Of a stretch of 64,000 nucleotides of DNA, positions 8,966 to 18,206 are shown piece after piece; the first letter of the stretch is position 1, and each line of letters begins with the position of its first letter. A program made the translations under genes and the position numbers. The stretch is from Erwinia tasmaniensis Et1/99 (GTDB lineage: Bacteria > Pseudomonadota > Gammaproteobacteria > Enterobacterales > Enterobacteriaceae): the NCBI RefSeq assembly GCF_000026185.1, contig NC_010694.1, forward strand, positions 310,001-374,000. The letters run 5' to 3'. A model generated the notes under the pieces. That model was not told the origin of the DNA and searched no databases. It saw nothing but the letters and a program-made list of their open reading frames with translations.

Positions 8966-9289
8966 ATGCGTCTACTGGCTATGCTAATGCTGTTAATTAT
9001 TTCAACACCATCCTTTTCGATCCGATTTCCTGTGTTGACCCATGTGGAAATTAGGAGTTGTTCCGACGCTTTGTGCTCGGACCTCGTGTGGTAAAGAGGT
9101 AAAGCGGAGGTGTTGTTGGGAATTGTGGACGCCTCTAATGTTGAACTTGCGCCGGGCGTCCGGACAAAACTAAAAACGACTCTTCTGTCAGGAGATAAAA
9201 TACAGTTTGAATCTGATTTGTCTGTAGAAAAATCGGCCAAGCCGGGTGAATACGCAAGAGCCGTTATTGTGTCCGTATCACCATACTGA
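8966..9289 (+). pseudogene. Deleted copy of the tip-adhesin-like gene
   Basis: The first 42 codons (MRLLAMLMLLIISTP... up to ...CSDLVW) match the start of the intact gene at 9424. An in-frame TAA at 9092-9094 then interrupts it. After a few codons the sequence jumps to the homologous C-terminal part (from about residue 211 of the intact protein) and stays in frame to the same SVSPY end at 9287-9289. So the copy has lost about 160 internal codons by an in-frame deletion and gained one stop. The last 170 bases are nearly the same as 10064-10233, and the flanking downstream bases are related too (AATAAAGAAGTT). This shows tandem duplication of a whole unit followed by decay. Confidence 0.85.
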
Positions 9290-9423
9290 GCAAGCGAATA
9301 AAGAAGTTTGTGTGGCTTTTATCTCTGTAAGGATAAATGAATAAGGCTGTATCAATATTACCCTACAGAGGTAAAGAGGTTTTTCTTAAAACGAAATTCC
9401 CTTCTACATAAAAAGGAAAAATA

Positions 9424-10233
9424 ATGCGTTTATTTACTATACTAATGTTGTTCACTATTTCAACACCCTGCATGTCGATCATGTATCCCGCTATGACCGA
9501 TGTAACAATCACTGACTGTGATAATAGCGCGGAGGGAGAGTGCTCACAGTTGGTGTATTATAGAGGTACGATGGAACTGCTAGAGTCTGGAGAGCCAGTA
9601 GTACCGTTCCCTTACACGGCCTCTGCGGTGGTAGGTTCTTATGGCGTCCATTGCCAATTCGGGGATAAATCTCGCGGTATACCCTTTTCCCAATGCAACT
9701 GGACGCCTCGCGATCACTCACCGTCCCTATCTGGCTGTCGTTACAAGAAACCTGGGGAGTGGGACGTTTCTCAACCTTGCAGTGCATCGCCAACGTGGGG
9801 AGGCCACACCGGCGCTGCACCGGGAGGTGAATGTGTCATGTTTGGACACCTCGTGGCTAGCGAATTGCACACTCCCTTTGCGATTGTAAATGCAACGCAG
9901 GCAGCGAACTCTGGCAACCGATTCTGTATCAAGCCATTACCTCCTGGGGTGACCTGTACGGTGACTTTGCCACCGAAGATCGATCACGGGGAAATGATGG
10001 CGCCGTCGAGGGACAAAAAGACCCTCTATGGATCGCTCTCATGTGGGAATTCACCCGTTTTGGAAATTGTGGGCGCCTCTGATGTTGAACTTGCGCCGGG
10101 CGTACGGACGCAACTGAAAGCGACGCTTCTGTCAAACAATCAAATTCAGTTTGAATCTGATTTGTCTGTAGAAAAATCGGCCAAACCGGGTGAATACTCA
10201 AAAGCCATCGTTGTGTCCGTATCACCATACTGA
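9424..10233 (+). CDS. Two-domain fimbrial tip adhesin (MrpH/PapG-like organisation)
   Basis: 269 residues with a signal peptide ending near residue 18. The N-terminal half is rich in cysteine (C32, C40, C77, C91, C105, C119, C137) and includes WGGHTGAAPGGECVMFG (125-141), of the kind found in MrpH-type receptor-binding domains. H128, H142 and H149 could be metal ligands, as in MrpH. The C-terminal part (about 175-269) looks like a pilin domain with two cysteines (C178, C207), ending SVSPY. Its place after the minor subunits fits the tip adhesin of an MR/P-type pilus. The receptor is unknown and the MrpH assignment rests on architecture and position. A decayed tandem copy precedes it. Confidence 0.65.
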   Translation: MRLFTILMLFTISTPCMSIMYPAMTDVTITDCDNSAEGECSQLVYYRGTMELLESGEPVVPFPYTASAVVGSYGVHCQFGDKSRGIPFSQCNWTPRDHSPSLSGCRYKKPGEWDVSQPCSASPTWGGHTGAAPGGECVMFGHLVASELHTPFAIVNATQAANSGNRFCIKPLPPGVTCTVTLPPKIDHGEMMAPSRDKKTLYGSLSCGNSPVLEIVGASDVELAPGVRTQLKATLLSNNQIQFESDLSVEKSAKPGEYSKAIVVSVSPY

Positions 10234-10969
10234 ACCAGAATAAAGAAGTTCGTGCAGGGTTTTATCCCTGTGTGTTGATGGGAACAATCGCACGGATCCG
10301 GGATATGCTGCTTTCTGACGGGGGGCTGAATTTTTACCCCCGTTTAGCACACTATTTGAATAATGAATTTTTTATCGGCAGCTTGTCTGCATTTTAACGT
10401 AAGCGATAAGCGATTTGTTGCACTAATTTCCGCTTGATATTTAATTATTTATATAACTAATGTTATTCGCTGGCTAAAACTATCCTTATTTTCCCTGTGT
10501 GATTAATGATGCTGGGTATGTACGACTATATTCAAAACCAGTCAGGGGCGGGAGTGTTGCTCCCTGTGAATGTTATTATATGGATATGTAAGGCGCTGAT
10601 TGTATTATTTCTCGCTGTCATGTTAATAGAAAAAATGACTATATTACCACCGCTGCACTGCCATTTTTCTTTATTGACGTGATTCTGCTTAGCCTTCCGC
10701 TGTGGTGTGCCAGCCCGGCAGGTATTTCAGACCCGGGATGGCGGGTAGCGTCTCTCAGTGGTAAACCATGCCATCCCTCGCACGCTGGGTGCAGGACTAT
10801 TTGCAGCGTCGCATCGATACCGGTGTTTACGTCAATTTGATCGCGATTTTACAGCATCAGGAACAAGAGGTGCCGGCCAAACATTTTTTCGTCAGGCGGG
10901 TCTTTTATTTCCGGCCGATGTCCGTTTTCAGACCGCATTGTCCCCTGGCTAAACTGACCAGAGAAACCG
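10234..10969. other. Long spacer without a confident gene
   Basis: 736 bases between the adhesin and the LuxR-type regulator. An inverted repeat ACGGGGG/CCCCCGT with a T-containing loop (about 10317-10344) may be a terminator for the adhesin gene, although no T-run follows. The next part (10380-10480) is AT-rich and probably holds promoters. A frame at 10768-11031 overlaps the regulator and has no recognisable domain. GC content rises after 10690, so a degraded gene there is possible. Confidence 0.35.
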
Positions 10970-11572
10970 ATGAAAAAAATCATGGGCGTGTGCATTCTCG
11001 ATACCGATCGGTTCTTTATTCTGGGTATTAAGTTCATTTTATTGCGTCATTTTAAAAGCATCGGGCAGGAGATATTTTTTGTCGGTGAGGAGAGCATTAA
11101 GCATGCTGACCTGGTGTTCTGGTCTGCCCTTAGCCGTCTGCCGGGGCGATTGTGCCGGCGGGCGGTTAAGAGCCAGACAAGGCCACCGGTGTACATCCAG
11201 CTGTGCAGCAGACAGCGGGACGATCTCCGCTGCACTTGTGAGCAGGGCATGCTGTGGCGGGGCGCATCCCCCGGGGATCTTCTTACCTTGGTCGAAAAAA
11301 GACTAGGGGTGCGGGAGACGTTGACATTGCCTGTCACCGCATGCGGCAGCTGTGCGCTGCTGAAGCTGACGAGAAGTGAAGTACGTGTAATAAGCTGTAT
11401 GGCGCAGGAAATGTCGCCTGTAAGCCTGCCTCAGTATTTGAAAATCAGCCCCAAAACCATCAGTGCACACAAGCGCTCAGTGATGCGCAAGCTGGGATTT
11501 AAACGTAATGAAGAACTGTACCACTGGCTTCGCAGTGGTGGACTTGAACAAATAGAGAGACCTTTACCGTGA
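10970..11572 (+). CDS. LuxR-type HTH regulator with degenerate receiver-like N-terminus
   Basis: 200 residues. The C-terminal 60 residues form a LuxR/NarL four-helix DNA-binding domain (LTRSEVRVISCMAQEMS, then ISPKTISAHKRSVMRKLGF). The N-terminal half begins like a receiver (VCILDTDRFFILGIKFILL), but the usual phospho-acceptor Asp and its context are not seen. It therefore probably works without phosphorylation, like RcsA- or FimZ-related auxiliary regulators. It starts an operon: its stop overlaps the lipoprotein start (GTGA at 11569), and that gene overlaps the FKBP-like gene. Its position beside the pilus and adhesin genes suggests that it controls them. The target is not shown by sequence. 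Confidence 0.75.
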   Translation: MKKIMGVCILDTDRFFILGIKFILLRHFKSIGQEIFFVGEESIKHADLVFWSALSRLPGRLCRRAVKSQTRPPVYIQLCSRQRDDLRCTCEQGMLWRGASPGDLLTLVEKRLGVRETLTLPVTACGSCALLKLTRSEVRVISCMAQEMSPVSLPQYLKISPKTISAHKRSVMRKLGFKRNEELYHWLRSGGLEQIERPLP

Positions 11573-12033
11573 GAAACATGCACCTTCTGTATTGCCGTAC
11601 TCTGTCACTGAGCCTGTTGCTCGGCGGTAGCCTGCTGTTAAGCGGCTGTGAAATGGCTAAACCGTCAGTGGGTAAAAGAGACGCTTCAGCATCTTCACCC
11701 GCGAAGCAACAGCCCGGCGTGCAGCAATCTGAAACTATCGAGGCACCGGAGCCAAGCGCAGAGCCTGAGCACGGATCGGCAAAAATGATGCTCTGTCAAA
11801 AAGAGATGGAGGCGCTGAAGCAGATATCCACCAGACAATATAACTTATACCAGAACGAGTTCAGCAAGCTGATGCGTAGCACCGCTAAATATGCTGTGGT
11901 GCGCACACAGGTGAATGGCAATACTCAGGAAGCCGTGGATGCGCTTTACAGCTATAAAGCTAAGCGTCTGTGCGCAAATATTAGCCAGGCACTGATGAAC
12001 GGGCTGTCTGAGATGGCGGAGTCGGCTAAATGA
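11569..12033 (+). CDS. Putative lipoprotein, unknown function
   Basis: 154 residues with a signal peptide and lipobox LLSGC (Cys27), so it is probably lipidated; the residue after Cys is Glu, which allows outer-membrane sorting. A Pro/Ala/Ser/Glu-rich linker (about 35-70) precedes a predicted helical domain with two cysteines (MMLCQKEM and KRLCANIS) that could form a disulfide. GTG 11569 is the likely start, with AGAGAG about 10 bases upstream; ATG 11578 is an alternative. It overlaps both neighbours by 4 bases, so translation is coupled to the LuxR regulator and the FKBP-like protein. No family was recognised. Confidence 0.7.
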   Translation: MRNMHLLYCRTLSLSLLLGGSLLLSGCEMAKPSVGKRDASASSPAKQQPGVQQSETIEAPEPSAEPEHGSAKMMLCQKEMEALKQISTRQYNLYQNEFSKLMRSTAKYAVVRTQVNGNTQEAVDALYSYKAKRLCANISQALMNGLSEMAESAK

Positions 12034-13670
12034 TGTTGAGTACCCGGTTACGCCGTCTGGCCGTTGTGTTACCTCTGCTGTGGGGCGCGGAGAGCGTCCG
12101 CGCAGATGACGGTATTCCGGCCTTATTACAGTTTGCCGAAAAATATAGCAGCAGGCACAAGGAAGCGTTCGCCCCCCTCCTTTCTCAAGAGCAGGTCAAC
12201 CAGCCAGCGGCGGGCAGGCAGTCGGAGAGTCATGCGCTGCAGCGCACGCTGAAGGAGCGGGAGCTGCAACTGACCAGACTGCAGACCACCCTTCAACAGC
12301 AGGAGGAGGCGCTGGTGGCAGAAACTGCACGTCGCGTCCGGGCGGAAGAGGCGCTACAGGGGCAGAGCAAGATGGCTGACTGGACGCCGCTACGTAAGCT
12401 GCTCAGCGAGCTACACCATAGCGTAACGGGAATGTTTGATCAGAAGCGCGCTAATGCAACGATCGCCCGGGCGAAGGAGAGCGCCAGGCGTGAGCAGGCA
12501 GCCGTGCGCAAGGCAGATGAACAAATCGTTACTCTTAAAGAGCAGATTAGCCTCCTGACACAGCAGTTGCAGGAGGGGGAGGCAAAAAATAACCCCGAGC
12601 AGTCGCCGATGGTGGCACAGTTGCAGACGCTGAAGCAGCAGCTGGAGGCGGAACAGGCTCAACAGAATGCCCTTAAACTTGAACTCAAAAAATTGCAGGA
12701 GGAACAGAAAGGCCTGCATACGGCGCTGGTCACGCCTCTGCAAGAAGAGAAGATCGCGCTGGGCCAACGGTTGGCACAGCGCGATCAGCAGCTGACGGAA
12801 CTGGAAAAACAGGTACAGGAGTTGCAGCAGGTTAAGCAGCAAAAAGAGGCGTCGCTGCTGGCGTTACAGCAGGAGAATAAAACGTATAAAGACCAAAAAG
12901 ATAAGCTGACCAGGCAGCTGAGCGGGGGGGAGGCCGAGCTGGCCAGGCAGTCGCAGAAACTGCATCAGGCGCAGTCCGATGCAGACGGCCTGCGCTCACG
13001 GGCGACATTGCTGGCAAAGCCGCAGATGCTGAAAGAGCCCGAGCAAAAACAGGCCTATGCTGCGGGTGATGCGCTGGGGCGTGATATTCTGACACTGCTC
13101 AACCAGCGCAAGGGATGGGGTGTGAACGCTGACCGGCAGGTTGTCCTCGCCGGGGTGGTGGATGCATTTGCCGGGAAGTATCAGCTGTCCGCTGATGAAC
13201 TGAGCCGTGCTCTGGCTGACTCGGAGCAGGCGGTCGACGCCGCGCGTAAGAAGATGACAATCAGTCAGCAAAAAAGCGGTGAGGATTTTCTCGCACAGTT
13301 TAAAAAGCAAAAGGGCGTCAAACAATCGCCGTCCGGTTTTTTGTATCGAGTAGATTATGCAGGTGACACGCCGTTGCAGGAAAACGATATTGTCGATGTG
13401 GTGGTCAAAGAGACGTTAACGGACGGGACCGTTATTCAGGATATGTCACTTACCAGCAACGTATTATCTCAACCCCTGAAGGCATATCCGCCCCTGTTCC
13501 GCGATGCGATGAGCTATATAAAGAATCATGGCTCGCTGACCATGGTGGTGCCGGCGGGTCTGGCCTATGGCGCTGAAGGTTATCCACCGAAAGTACCACC
13601 AAACGCAACGATGGTTTATGAGCTCAGGATAGACAACAGCCACTCAACGCATGTCGCCCAGGGGCATTAA
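12030..13670 (+). CDS. Periplasmic coiled-coil protein with FKBP-type domain
   Basis: 546 residues. The signal peptide ends near VRA (residue 25). A long Gln/Glu/Lys-rich coiled coil spans about 64-330. An FKBP N-terminal dimerisation-like helical region covers about 335-430 (AYAAGDALGRDILTLL). A C-terminal FKBP fold covers about 432-535, ending VPAGLAYGAEGYPPKVPPNATMVYELRI in pieces that fit FkpA/Mip. Several catalytic-pocket positions look altered: the usual F-D-S-S segment reads VIQDMSL and the pocket Trp region reads PPLFRDAM. Chaperone or scaffold work is therefore more likely than strong prolyl isomerase activity. ATG 12030 overlaps the lipoprotein stop (ATGA). A role in pilus biogenesis is suggested only by location. 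Confidence 0.75.
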   Translation: MMLSTRLRRLAVVLPLLWGAESVRADDGIPALLQFAEKYSSRHKEAFAPLLSQEQVNQPAAGRQSESHALQRTLKERELQLTRLQTTLQQQEEALVAETARRVRAEEALQGQSKMADWTPLRKLLSELHHSVTGMFDQKRANATIARAKESARREQAAVRKADEQIVTLKEQISLLTQQLQEGEAKNNPEQSPMVAQLQTLKQQLEAEQAQQNALKLELKKLQEEQKGLHTALVTPLQEEKIALGQRLAQRDQQLTELEKQVQELQQVKQQKEASLLALQQENKTYKDQKDKLTRQLSGGEAELARQSQKLHQAQSDADGLRSRATLLAKPQMLKEPEQKQAYAAGDALGRDILTLLNQRKGWGVNADRQVVLAGVVDAFAGKYQLSADELSRALADSEQAVDAARKKMTISQQKSGEDFLAQFKKQKGVKQSPSGFLYRVDYAGDTPLQENDIVDVVVKETLTDGTVIQDMSLTSNVLSQPLKAYPPLFRDAMSYIKNHGSLTMVVPAGLAYGAEGYPPKVPPNATMVYELRIDNSHSTHVAQGH

Positions 13671-14031
13671 TTGCTCTTGGCGACCCGGCCCGGTTGCAGG
13701 GGCAGTACTCCTGCTCACGCAGCTGTCTTACGCTTATGACAGGATATGCAGAAAGGTCGTGACCCGAGCCTTTGCGGGGATGATGACCTTCTGGACAGAT
13801 CATTATGATGGTGAAGGGCACTTTTATAATGAATTCTTTGCCACAAACGTGAACGGCCCGACGCACAGATTGCACATCTTCAGCAGTAACGACACAAACT
13901 GCCCGATTGGGTTTACGTTAAAGGCCGGAATAATAGCAAGGAACACGTATAGACACGATGAAGAACTAAACGGGACGTACTTTTACCAAGATATTTCCAG
14001 CCTTTCGGCCGGTTCGCATGCAGCACAATGA
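13651..14031 (+). CDS. Small hypothetical protein, doubtful
   Basis: An open frame of 126 codons overlaps the last 20 bases of the FKBP-like gene. A shorter version would start at ATG 13780. The later part (TFWTDHYDGEGHFYNEFFAT, then NVNGPTHRLHIFSSNDT) has protein-like composition, but there is no good ribosome binding site and I recognise no family. It may be a fragment of a lost gene. The rest of the gap up to 14190 shows nothing convincing. Confidence 0.25.
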   Translation: MSPRGINCSWRPGPVAGAVLLLTQLSYAYDRICRKVVTRAFAGMMTFWTDHYDGEGHFYNEFFATNVNGPTHRLHIFSSNDTNCPIGFTLKAGIIARNTYRHDEELNGTYFYQDISSLSAGSHAAQ

Positions 14032-14189
14032 CTGCATATAATCGCATAGCTGGTGGTGGTGACAAGGTATGGTAACTGAAACGATGCCCTCATTTTTAGG
14101 ACCTGTTACCAATATCAGGCTTGCTTTCAACCGCTAATTTGTTCTTACGCTTCCAGTAGTCGCCCCCCTCGGATGTACAGCCTTTTGTA

Positions 14190-14235
14190 TAAAAATAAAT
14201 AAAAAAGGCGTAATACCATGAGGTAAAACGCCTTT
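14190..14235 (-). terminator. Rho-independent terminator after fis
   Basis: On the minus strand AAAGGCG pairs with CGCCTTT (14229-14235 with 14204-14210), and an inner TACC/GGTA pair extends the stem. A T-rich tract (the A run at 14190-14203) follows. It lies 27 bases after the fis stop. Confidence 0.85.
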
Positions 14236-14261
14236 TAAAACACCATGATAGCCAAAGGCTA

Positions 14262-14558
14262 TTAGTTCATGCCGTATTTTTTCAGCTTCTTACGCAGCGT
14301 ACCGCGGTTGATGCCCATCATCAGGGCTGCACGGGTCTGGTTGCCACGGGTGTATTGCATCACCATGTCCAACAGAGGCTGTTCTACTTCAGCCAGTACC
14401 AGCTCATACAGATCATTAACATCCTGACCATTCAGTTGAGCAAAATAGTTCTTCAGTGCCTGTTTGACCGAATCACGCAGTGGCTTTTGGGTCACCTGAT
14501 CCTGTGAGTTCACGGTAGATACGGTCAGTACGTCAGAATTTACGCGTTGTTCGAACAT
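14262..14558 (-). CDS. fis: DNA-binding protein Fis
   Basis: Nucleoid-associated homodimer that bends DNA, activates rRNA promoters and stimulates Hin/Gin-type recombination. 98 residues, the standard length. As far as I recall the E. coli protein, the sequence is essentially identical, including the C-terminal helix-turn-helix (about 74-95, [20 protein letters not shown]). It is the second gene of the dusB-fis operon, 25 bases after dusB. In E. coli this operon is growth-phase controlled from the promoter upstream of dusB. Confidence 0.98.
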
Positions 14559-14583
14559 AGTTCTGTCAGCTCTTTATTTCTAA

Positions 14584-15549
14584 TTACGCAAGATTTTCGA
14601 AGTATGCCTCCAACGCCTCCAGCTGTTCGCTGGCATCCTCAATGGCGTTGAATGTGCGCCGAAACTGGTCGTTTGGGGCGTGCTCCTGGAGATACCAGGA
14701 GACGTGCTTCCGGGCAATACGGTATCCCTTGCGCTGACCATAAAAGTCGTGCAGTTCCCGTAAGTGCCCGATGAGCAAGCGCTTTACTTCAGCCAGTGGC
14801 ATCGGTGCCAGCAGCTCCCCAGTGTCCAGATAATGCTGGATTTCCCGGAAGATCCACGGTCTTCCCTGAGCAGCCCGTCCTATCATCAGGGCATCAGCCC
14901 CCGTATAGTCAAGCACCGCTCTGGCTTTATGCGGGTCAGTAATGTCTCCATTCGCGATAACCGGAATGGATACGTTCTGCTTAACTGTCCGAATGCTGTC
15001 ATATTCAGCTTCACCGTTGAACAAACAGGCGCGGGTGCGTCCATGAATTGTCAGGGCCTGAATACCACAGCGTTCAGCCAATTGGGCAATCTCTACGCAG
15101 TTGCGGTTGTCGCTGTCCCAGCCGGTGCGGATCTTTAAGGTCACGGGCACGTCAACTGCATTCACCACGGCTGAAAGGATAGACTTCACCAATTCAGGGT
15201 GTTGAAGCAGTGCCGAACCTGCCATCTTACGATTCACCTTTTTGGCAGGACATCCCATATTGATGTCGATCACCTGCGCGCCTGATGCAGCGTTAATGCG
15301 CGCGGCTCCCGCCATCTCTGTCGGGTCACAACCGGCAATTTGCACGGTACGAATACCCGGTTCGTCACTGTGTACCATACGCAGCCGAGATTTATCGCTG
15401 GCCCAGACTTCGGGGTTCGACGACAGCATCTCGGAGACGGTCATACCAGCGCCCATCGCATAGCAAAGGGTTCTGAATGGCCTGTCAGTGATCCCGGCCA
15501 TTGGTGCCGCAATCAAACGATTACGAAGCTGGTGATTTCCTATGCGCAT
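14584..15549 (-). CDS. dusB: tRNA-dihydrouridine synthase B
   Basis: FMN enzyme that reduces uridine to dihydrouridine in tRNA using NADPH. The 321-residue product matches E. coli length if translation starts at the ATG at 15547-15549 ([10 protein letters not shown]); an upstream in-frame start would add 28 non-family residues. [13 protein letters not shown] lies at the FMN-binding start. The catalytic Cys100 is in [11 protein letters not shown], and TIHGRTR plus the phosphate-binding [14 protein letters not shown] are present. It is first gene of the operon with fis and sets the fis promoter far upstream. Confidence 0.97.
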   Translation of the reverse strand: MRIGNHQLRNRLIAAPMAGITDRPFRTLCYAMGAGMTVSEMLSSNPEVWASDKSRLRMVHSDEPGIRTVQIAGCDPTEMAGAARINAASGAQVIDINMGCPAKKVNRKMAGSALLQHPELVKSILSAVVNAVDVPVTLKIRTGWDSDNRNCVEIAQLAERCGIQALTIHGRTRACLFNGEAEYDSIRTVKQNVSIPVIANGDITDPHKARAVLDYTGADALMIGRAAQGRPWIFREIQHYLDTGELLAPMPLAEVKRLLIGHLRELHDFYGQRKGYRIARKHVSWYLQEHAPNDQFRRTFNAIEDASEQLEALEAYFENLA

Positions 15550-15857
15550 GAAAAAAAAGTGACCATAGTGTGTCCGCAAGGCGGCGTATATTACGCATTT
15601 TTGCAGGAAGATGAAAGGCCAAACTTTGAACAATACGCCGTTACAGATTAAGGGAATACGGAATCAGCCCCTGCTTCATGCAATATTTATTTATTTAACA
15701 GTGGCTTAGTAAAATATGATGATTTTGCATACAAAGAATTTTCTTTTATTGTCAGCAAGATATCGACATAAACCCCGTTATTTCGCCTGTTAAACAAAAC
15801 ATGTGACGTGAAAGAAAGCACCGGCAAAGCGGTTATGGACTTTGCCAGTGCCCTTGC
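15550..15857 (-). promoter_or_regulatory. dusB-fis promoter region and prmA 3' region
   Basis: 308 bases between prmA and dusB. The left part should contain the dusB-fis promoter. AT-rich segments (about 15680-15760) could hold Fis and IHF sites, as in other enterobacteria, but I did not assign exact boxes. The right end carries the prmA terminator. Confidence 0.5.
15811..15851 (-). terminator. Terminator after prmA
   Basis: A 12-base stem GCACTGGCAAAG / CTTTGCCGGTGC (one G-T pair) lies at 15818-15851, with the T-rich tail TTTCTTT on the minus strand. Confidence 0.75.
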
Positions 15858-16739
15858 TTAACGCCGTACGCCGGTAATCCGGCACCATTCTTCTTTCTCG
15901 GCTACTGCATCAAGTTCAAAGAGGTCGGCGTATGCTTCACAAACGCCCGAAGCCTGGCTGGCCAGCACGCCCGACAGGCCCAGATGCCCGCCCCGTTTTG
16001 GCAGCACGCTGATTAATGGTGCCAGCTCACGCAGCGGGCCGGCCAGAATATTCGCCACAACGACATCAGCAATCAGGTTATCCGGCTGCTGATGCGGCAG
16101 ATAGAGCGACAGGCGGTCTGAAACCCCATTGCGTTCGGCATTGTCCCGGCTTGCCTGGATGGCCTGGGGATCGATATCAATACCGATAGCGGCGGCGGCT
16201 CCCAGTTTCAGCGCGGCGATGGCCAGAATGCCGGAACCACAGCCGAAATCGATAATCGTCTTACCGGCCAGGTCAAGCCCATCGAGCCATGTCAGGCACA
16301 GGGCCGTCGTGGGATGGGTGCCGGTGCCAAATGCCAGCCCCGGATCGAGCATCACGTTTACCGCATTCGGGTCTGGCACATCGCGCCAGCTTGGGCAGAT
16401 CCACAGACGTTGGCCGAAACGCATCGGATGGAAGTTGGTCATCCACTCACGCTCCCAGTCCTTGTCTTCAATCTGCTCAATCTTATGGTGAAAACCGCTG
16501 CCCAGCAGGGGATGGTGTTCCAGTCCGGCAATCACGTCGGCCATATCCGTTTCGGCGTCAAACAGGCCAATGACATCGGTATCGCCCCACAGGCGCGTTT
16601 CGCCCGGCAGCGGTTCAAACACCGGGTTGTCATGGGTATCCTGGAAGGTGACCGACACGGCACCGTTCTCAATCAGCGCGTCGCCCAGCTCTTCAGCCTG
16701 AGCGCCGCTGGTATTCATCTTCATCTGTATCCAGGGCAT
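15858..16739 (-). CDS. prmA: Ribosomal protein L11 methyltransferase
   Basis: SAM-dependent enzyme that trimethylates ribosomal protein L11. 293 residues, normal length. The N-terminal substrate-recognition domain ([12 protein letters not shown]) is followed by [15 protein letters not shown] (131-145), the SAM motif IIDFGCGSG (162-170) and [10 protein letters not shown]. It lies 12 bases after panF in the usual enterobacterial panF-prmA pair. Confidence 0.97.
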   Translation of the reverse strand: MPWIQMKMNTSGAQAEELGDALIENGAVSVTFQDTHDNPVFEPLPGETRLWGDTDVIGLFDAETDMADVIAGLEHHPLLGSGFHHKIEQIEDKDWEREWMTNFHPMRFGQRLWICPSWRDVPDPNAVNVMLDPGLAFGTGTHPTTALCLTWLDGLDLAGKTIIDFGCGSGILAIAALKLGAAAAIGIDIDPQAIQASRDNAERNGVSDRLSLYLPHQQPDNLIADVVVANILAGPLRELAPLISVLPKRGGHLGLSGVLASQASGVCEAYADLFELDAVAEKEEWCRITGVRR

Positions 16740-16751
16740 AACGAGTCTCTT

Positions 16752-18206
16752 CTATTCAAACAGGGTAGGGGCAGACGTTGTGGCGAGCGCCGGGCGGCCA
16801 AAACGGTTGCCAATCATAAATGCCAGCAGGCTGAGCAGCAGCGCTGGCACAATCGGGTGGAATCCCCAGGGCTGTAGTGACAGGCTGGCCAGCAGGGTAT
16901 AGCAGGCAGCGCCGCAGATCATGCTGCTCAGGGCACCGGCGGCATTGGCTTTCTCCCAATACAGGCCGAGCACCAGCGGCCACAGGAATACCGCCTCCAG
17001 CCCGCCAAAGGCCAGCAGGTTGAGCCAGATAATCATCTGCGGCGGGTGCCATGCCGCCAGCAGCAGCAGCAGGCCCAGCACCAGGGTAACCAGCGAAGAG
17101 AGCCGCTTCAGACGGGGCTCATTGTTTATCTGGTGTGGGTATATCCGCAGATAGAGATCTTTCACGATGGTTGCCGACGATTGTAGCAGCTGGGCATTGA
17201 TCGTCGACATGATCGCCGCCATCGGTGCCGCCAGAAAGATCCCGGCTGCCAGCGGCGGCAGCACCGCGATCATTAGCGTCGGGATCACGCTATCCGGGAT
17301 CTGGAGATCGGGGATCACCGCTCGCCCCAACGCGCCCGCCAGGTGCATGCCCAGCATCAGTACGGCCACCACGATGGTGCCAAGCAGAATGGCAAGATGG
17401 ACCGCCTTGCTGTCCTTGTAGGAGATGCAGCGCACCGCCGTATGCGGCAGGCCAATCACGCCAAAGCAGACTAATACCGAGAACGATGCAAGGAAGGTCG
17501 GTGTCAGAATATCGCCTACGCCAGCGGGAGAAACCAGTTGGGGATCGATGCGTTGCAGGGTATGCACCGCGTTATGCAGTCCGCCCGCTGCGTGTATCAC
17601 GGCAACCAGCAGCAGGACGGTGCCGGCCAGCATCACCAGCCCCTGCATCGCATCGTTGAGCACGCTGGCGCGGAAACCGCCAAAGGCGGTATACAGCGCG
17701 ATGGTACCGCCAAAGATCAGCAGCCCGCTGTCGTAGGGAATGCCGGCCGCCGTTTCCAGCAGGCGCGCCCCGCCAACGAACTGCACGGTCATTGCACCAA
17801 TAAAGGCGATCAGCAGGCTGAGGCTGGCCAGCCACACCAGCAGCGTACTGCGATAGCGTGCATACAGCATATCGTTCAGCGTCACGGCATGATAACGCCG
17901 CGCCAGGATGGCGAACTTCTTGCCGAGTACGCCCAGTGAAAGCCAGACCGCCGGGACCTGTACCATCGACAGCAACACCCAGCCCAGCCCGTATTTATAC
18001 GCTGCGCCGGGGCCGCCAATAAACGAACTGGCGCTGATATAGGTGGTCGTCAGCGTCATTGCCAGCACGAAGCCGCCCATTGAGCGGCTGCCGAGGAAAT
18101 ATTCCGTAAGGAAGCTCCCTTCGCGCCGCTTGCGCATCGCCCAGACCGACAGGCCCGCGACCAGCAGCAGATAACCCGCCAGCGGCAAAATTATTTCAAG
18201 CTTCAC
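16752..18206 (-). CDS. panF: Sodium/pantothenate symporter
   Basis: Inner-membrane SSS-family carrier that imports pantothenate with Na+. 484 residues with about 12-13 hydrophobic helices. Family features near the start are REGSFLTEYFLGSRSMGGFVLAM in two pieces and TTTYISASSFIGGPGAAY. The conserved order yhdT-panF-prmA fixes the assignment. It overlaps the end of yhdT by 11 bases, so translation is coupled. Confidence 0.95.
   Translation of the reverse strand: MKLEIILPLAGYLLLVAGLSVWAMRKRREGSFLTEYFLGSRSMGGFVLAMTLTTTYISASSFIGGPGAAYKYGLGWVLLSMVQVPAVWLSLGVLGKKFAILARRYHAVTLNDMLYARYRSTLLVWLASLSLLIAFIGAMTVQFVGGARLLETAAGIPYDSGLLIFGGTIALYTAFGGFRASVLNDAMQGLVMLAGTVLLLVAVIHAAGGLHNAVHTLQRIDPQLVSPAGVGDILTPTFLASFSVLVCFGVIGLPHTAVRCISYKDSKAVHLAILLGTIVVAVLMLGMHLAGALGRAVIPDLQIPDSVIPTLMIAVLPPLAAGIFLAAPMAAIMSTINAQLLQSSATIVKDLYLRIYPHQINNEPRLKRLSSLVTLVLGLLLLLAAWHPPQMIIWLNLLAFGGLEAVFLWPLVLGLYWEKANAAGALSSMICGAACYTLLASLSLQPWGFHPIVPALLLSLLAFMIGNRFGRPALATTSAPTLFE

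Noticed and set aside
10768..11031. 87-codon frame before the LuxR-type gene
   Set aside because: Overlaps the regulator, has no good ribosome site, and shows no family.
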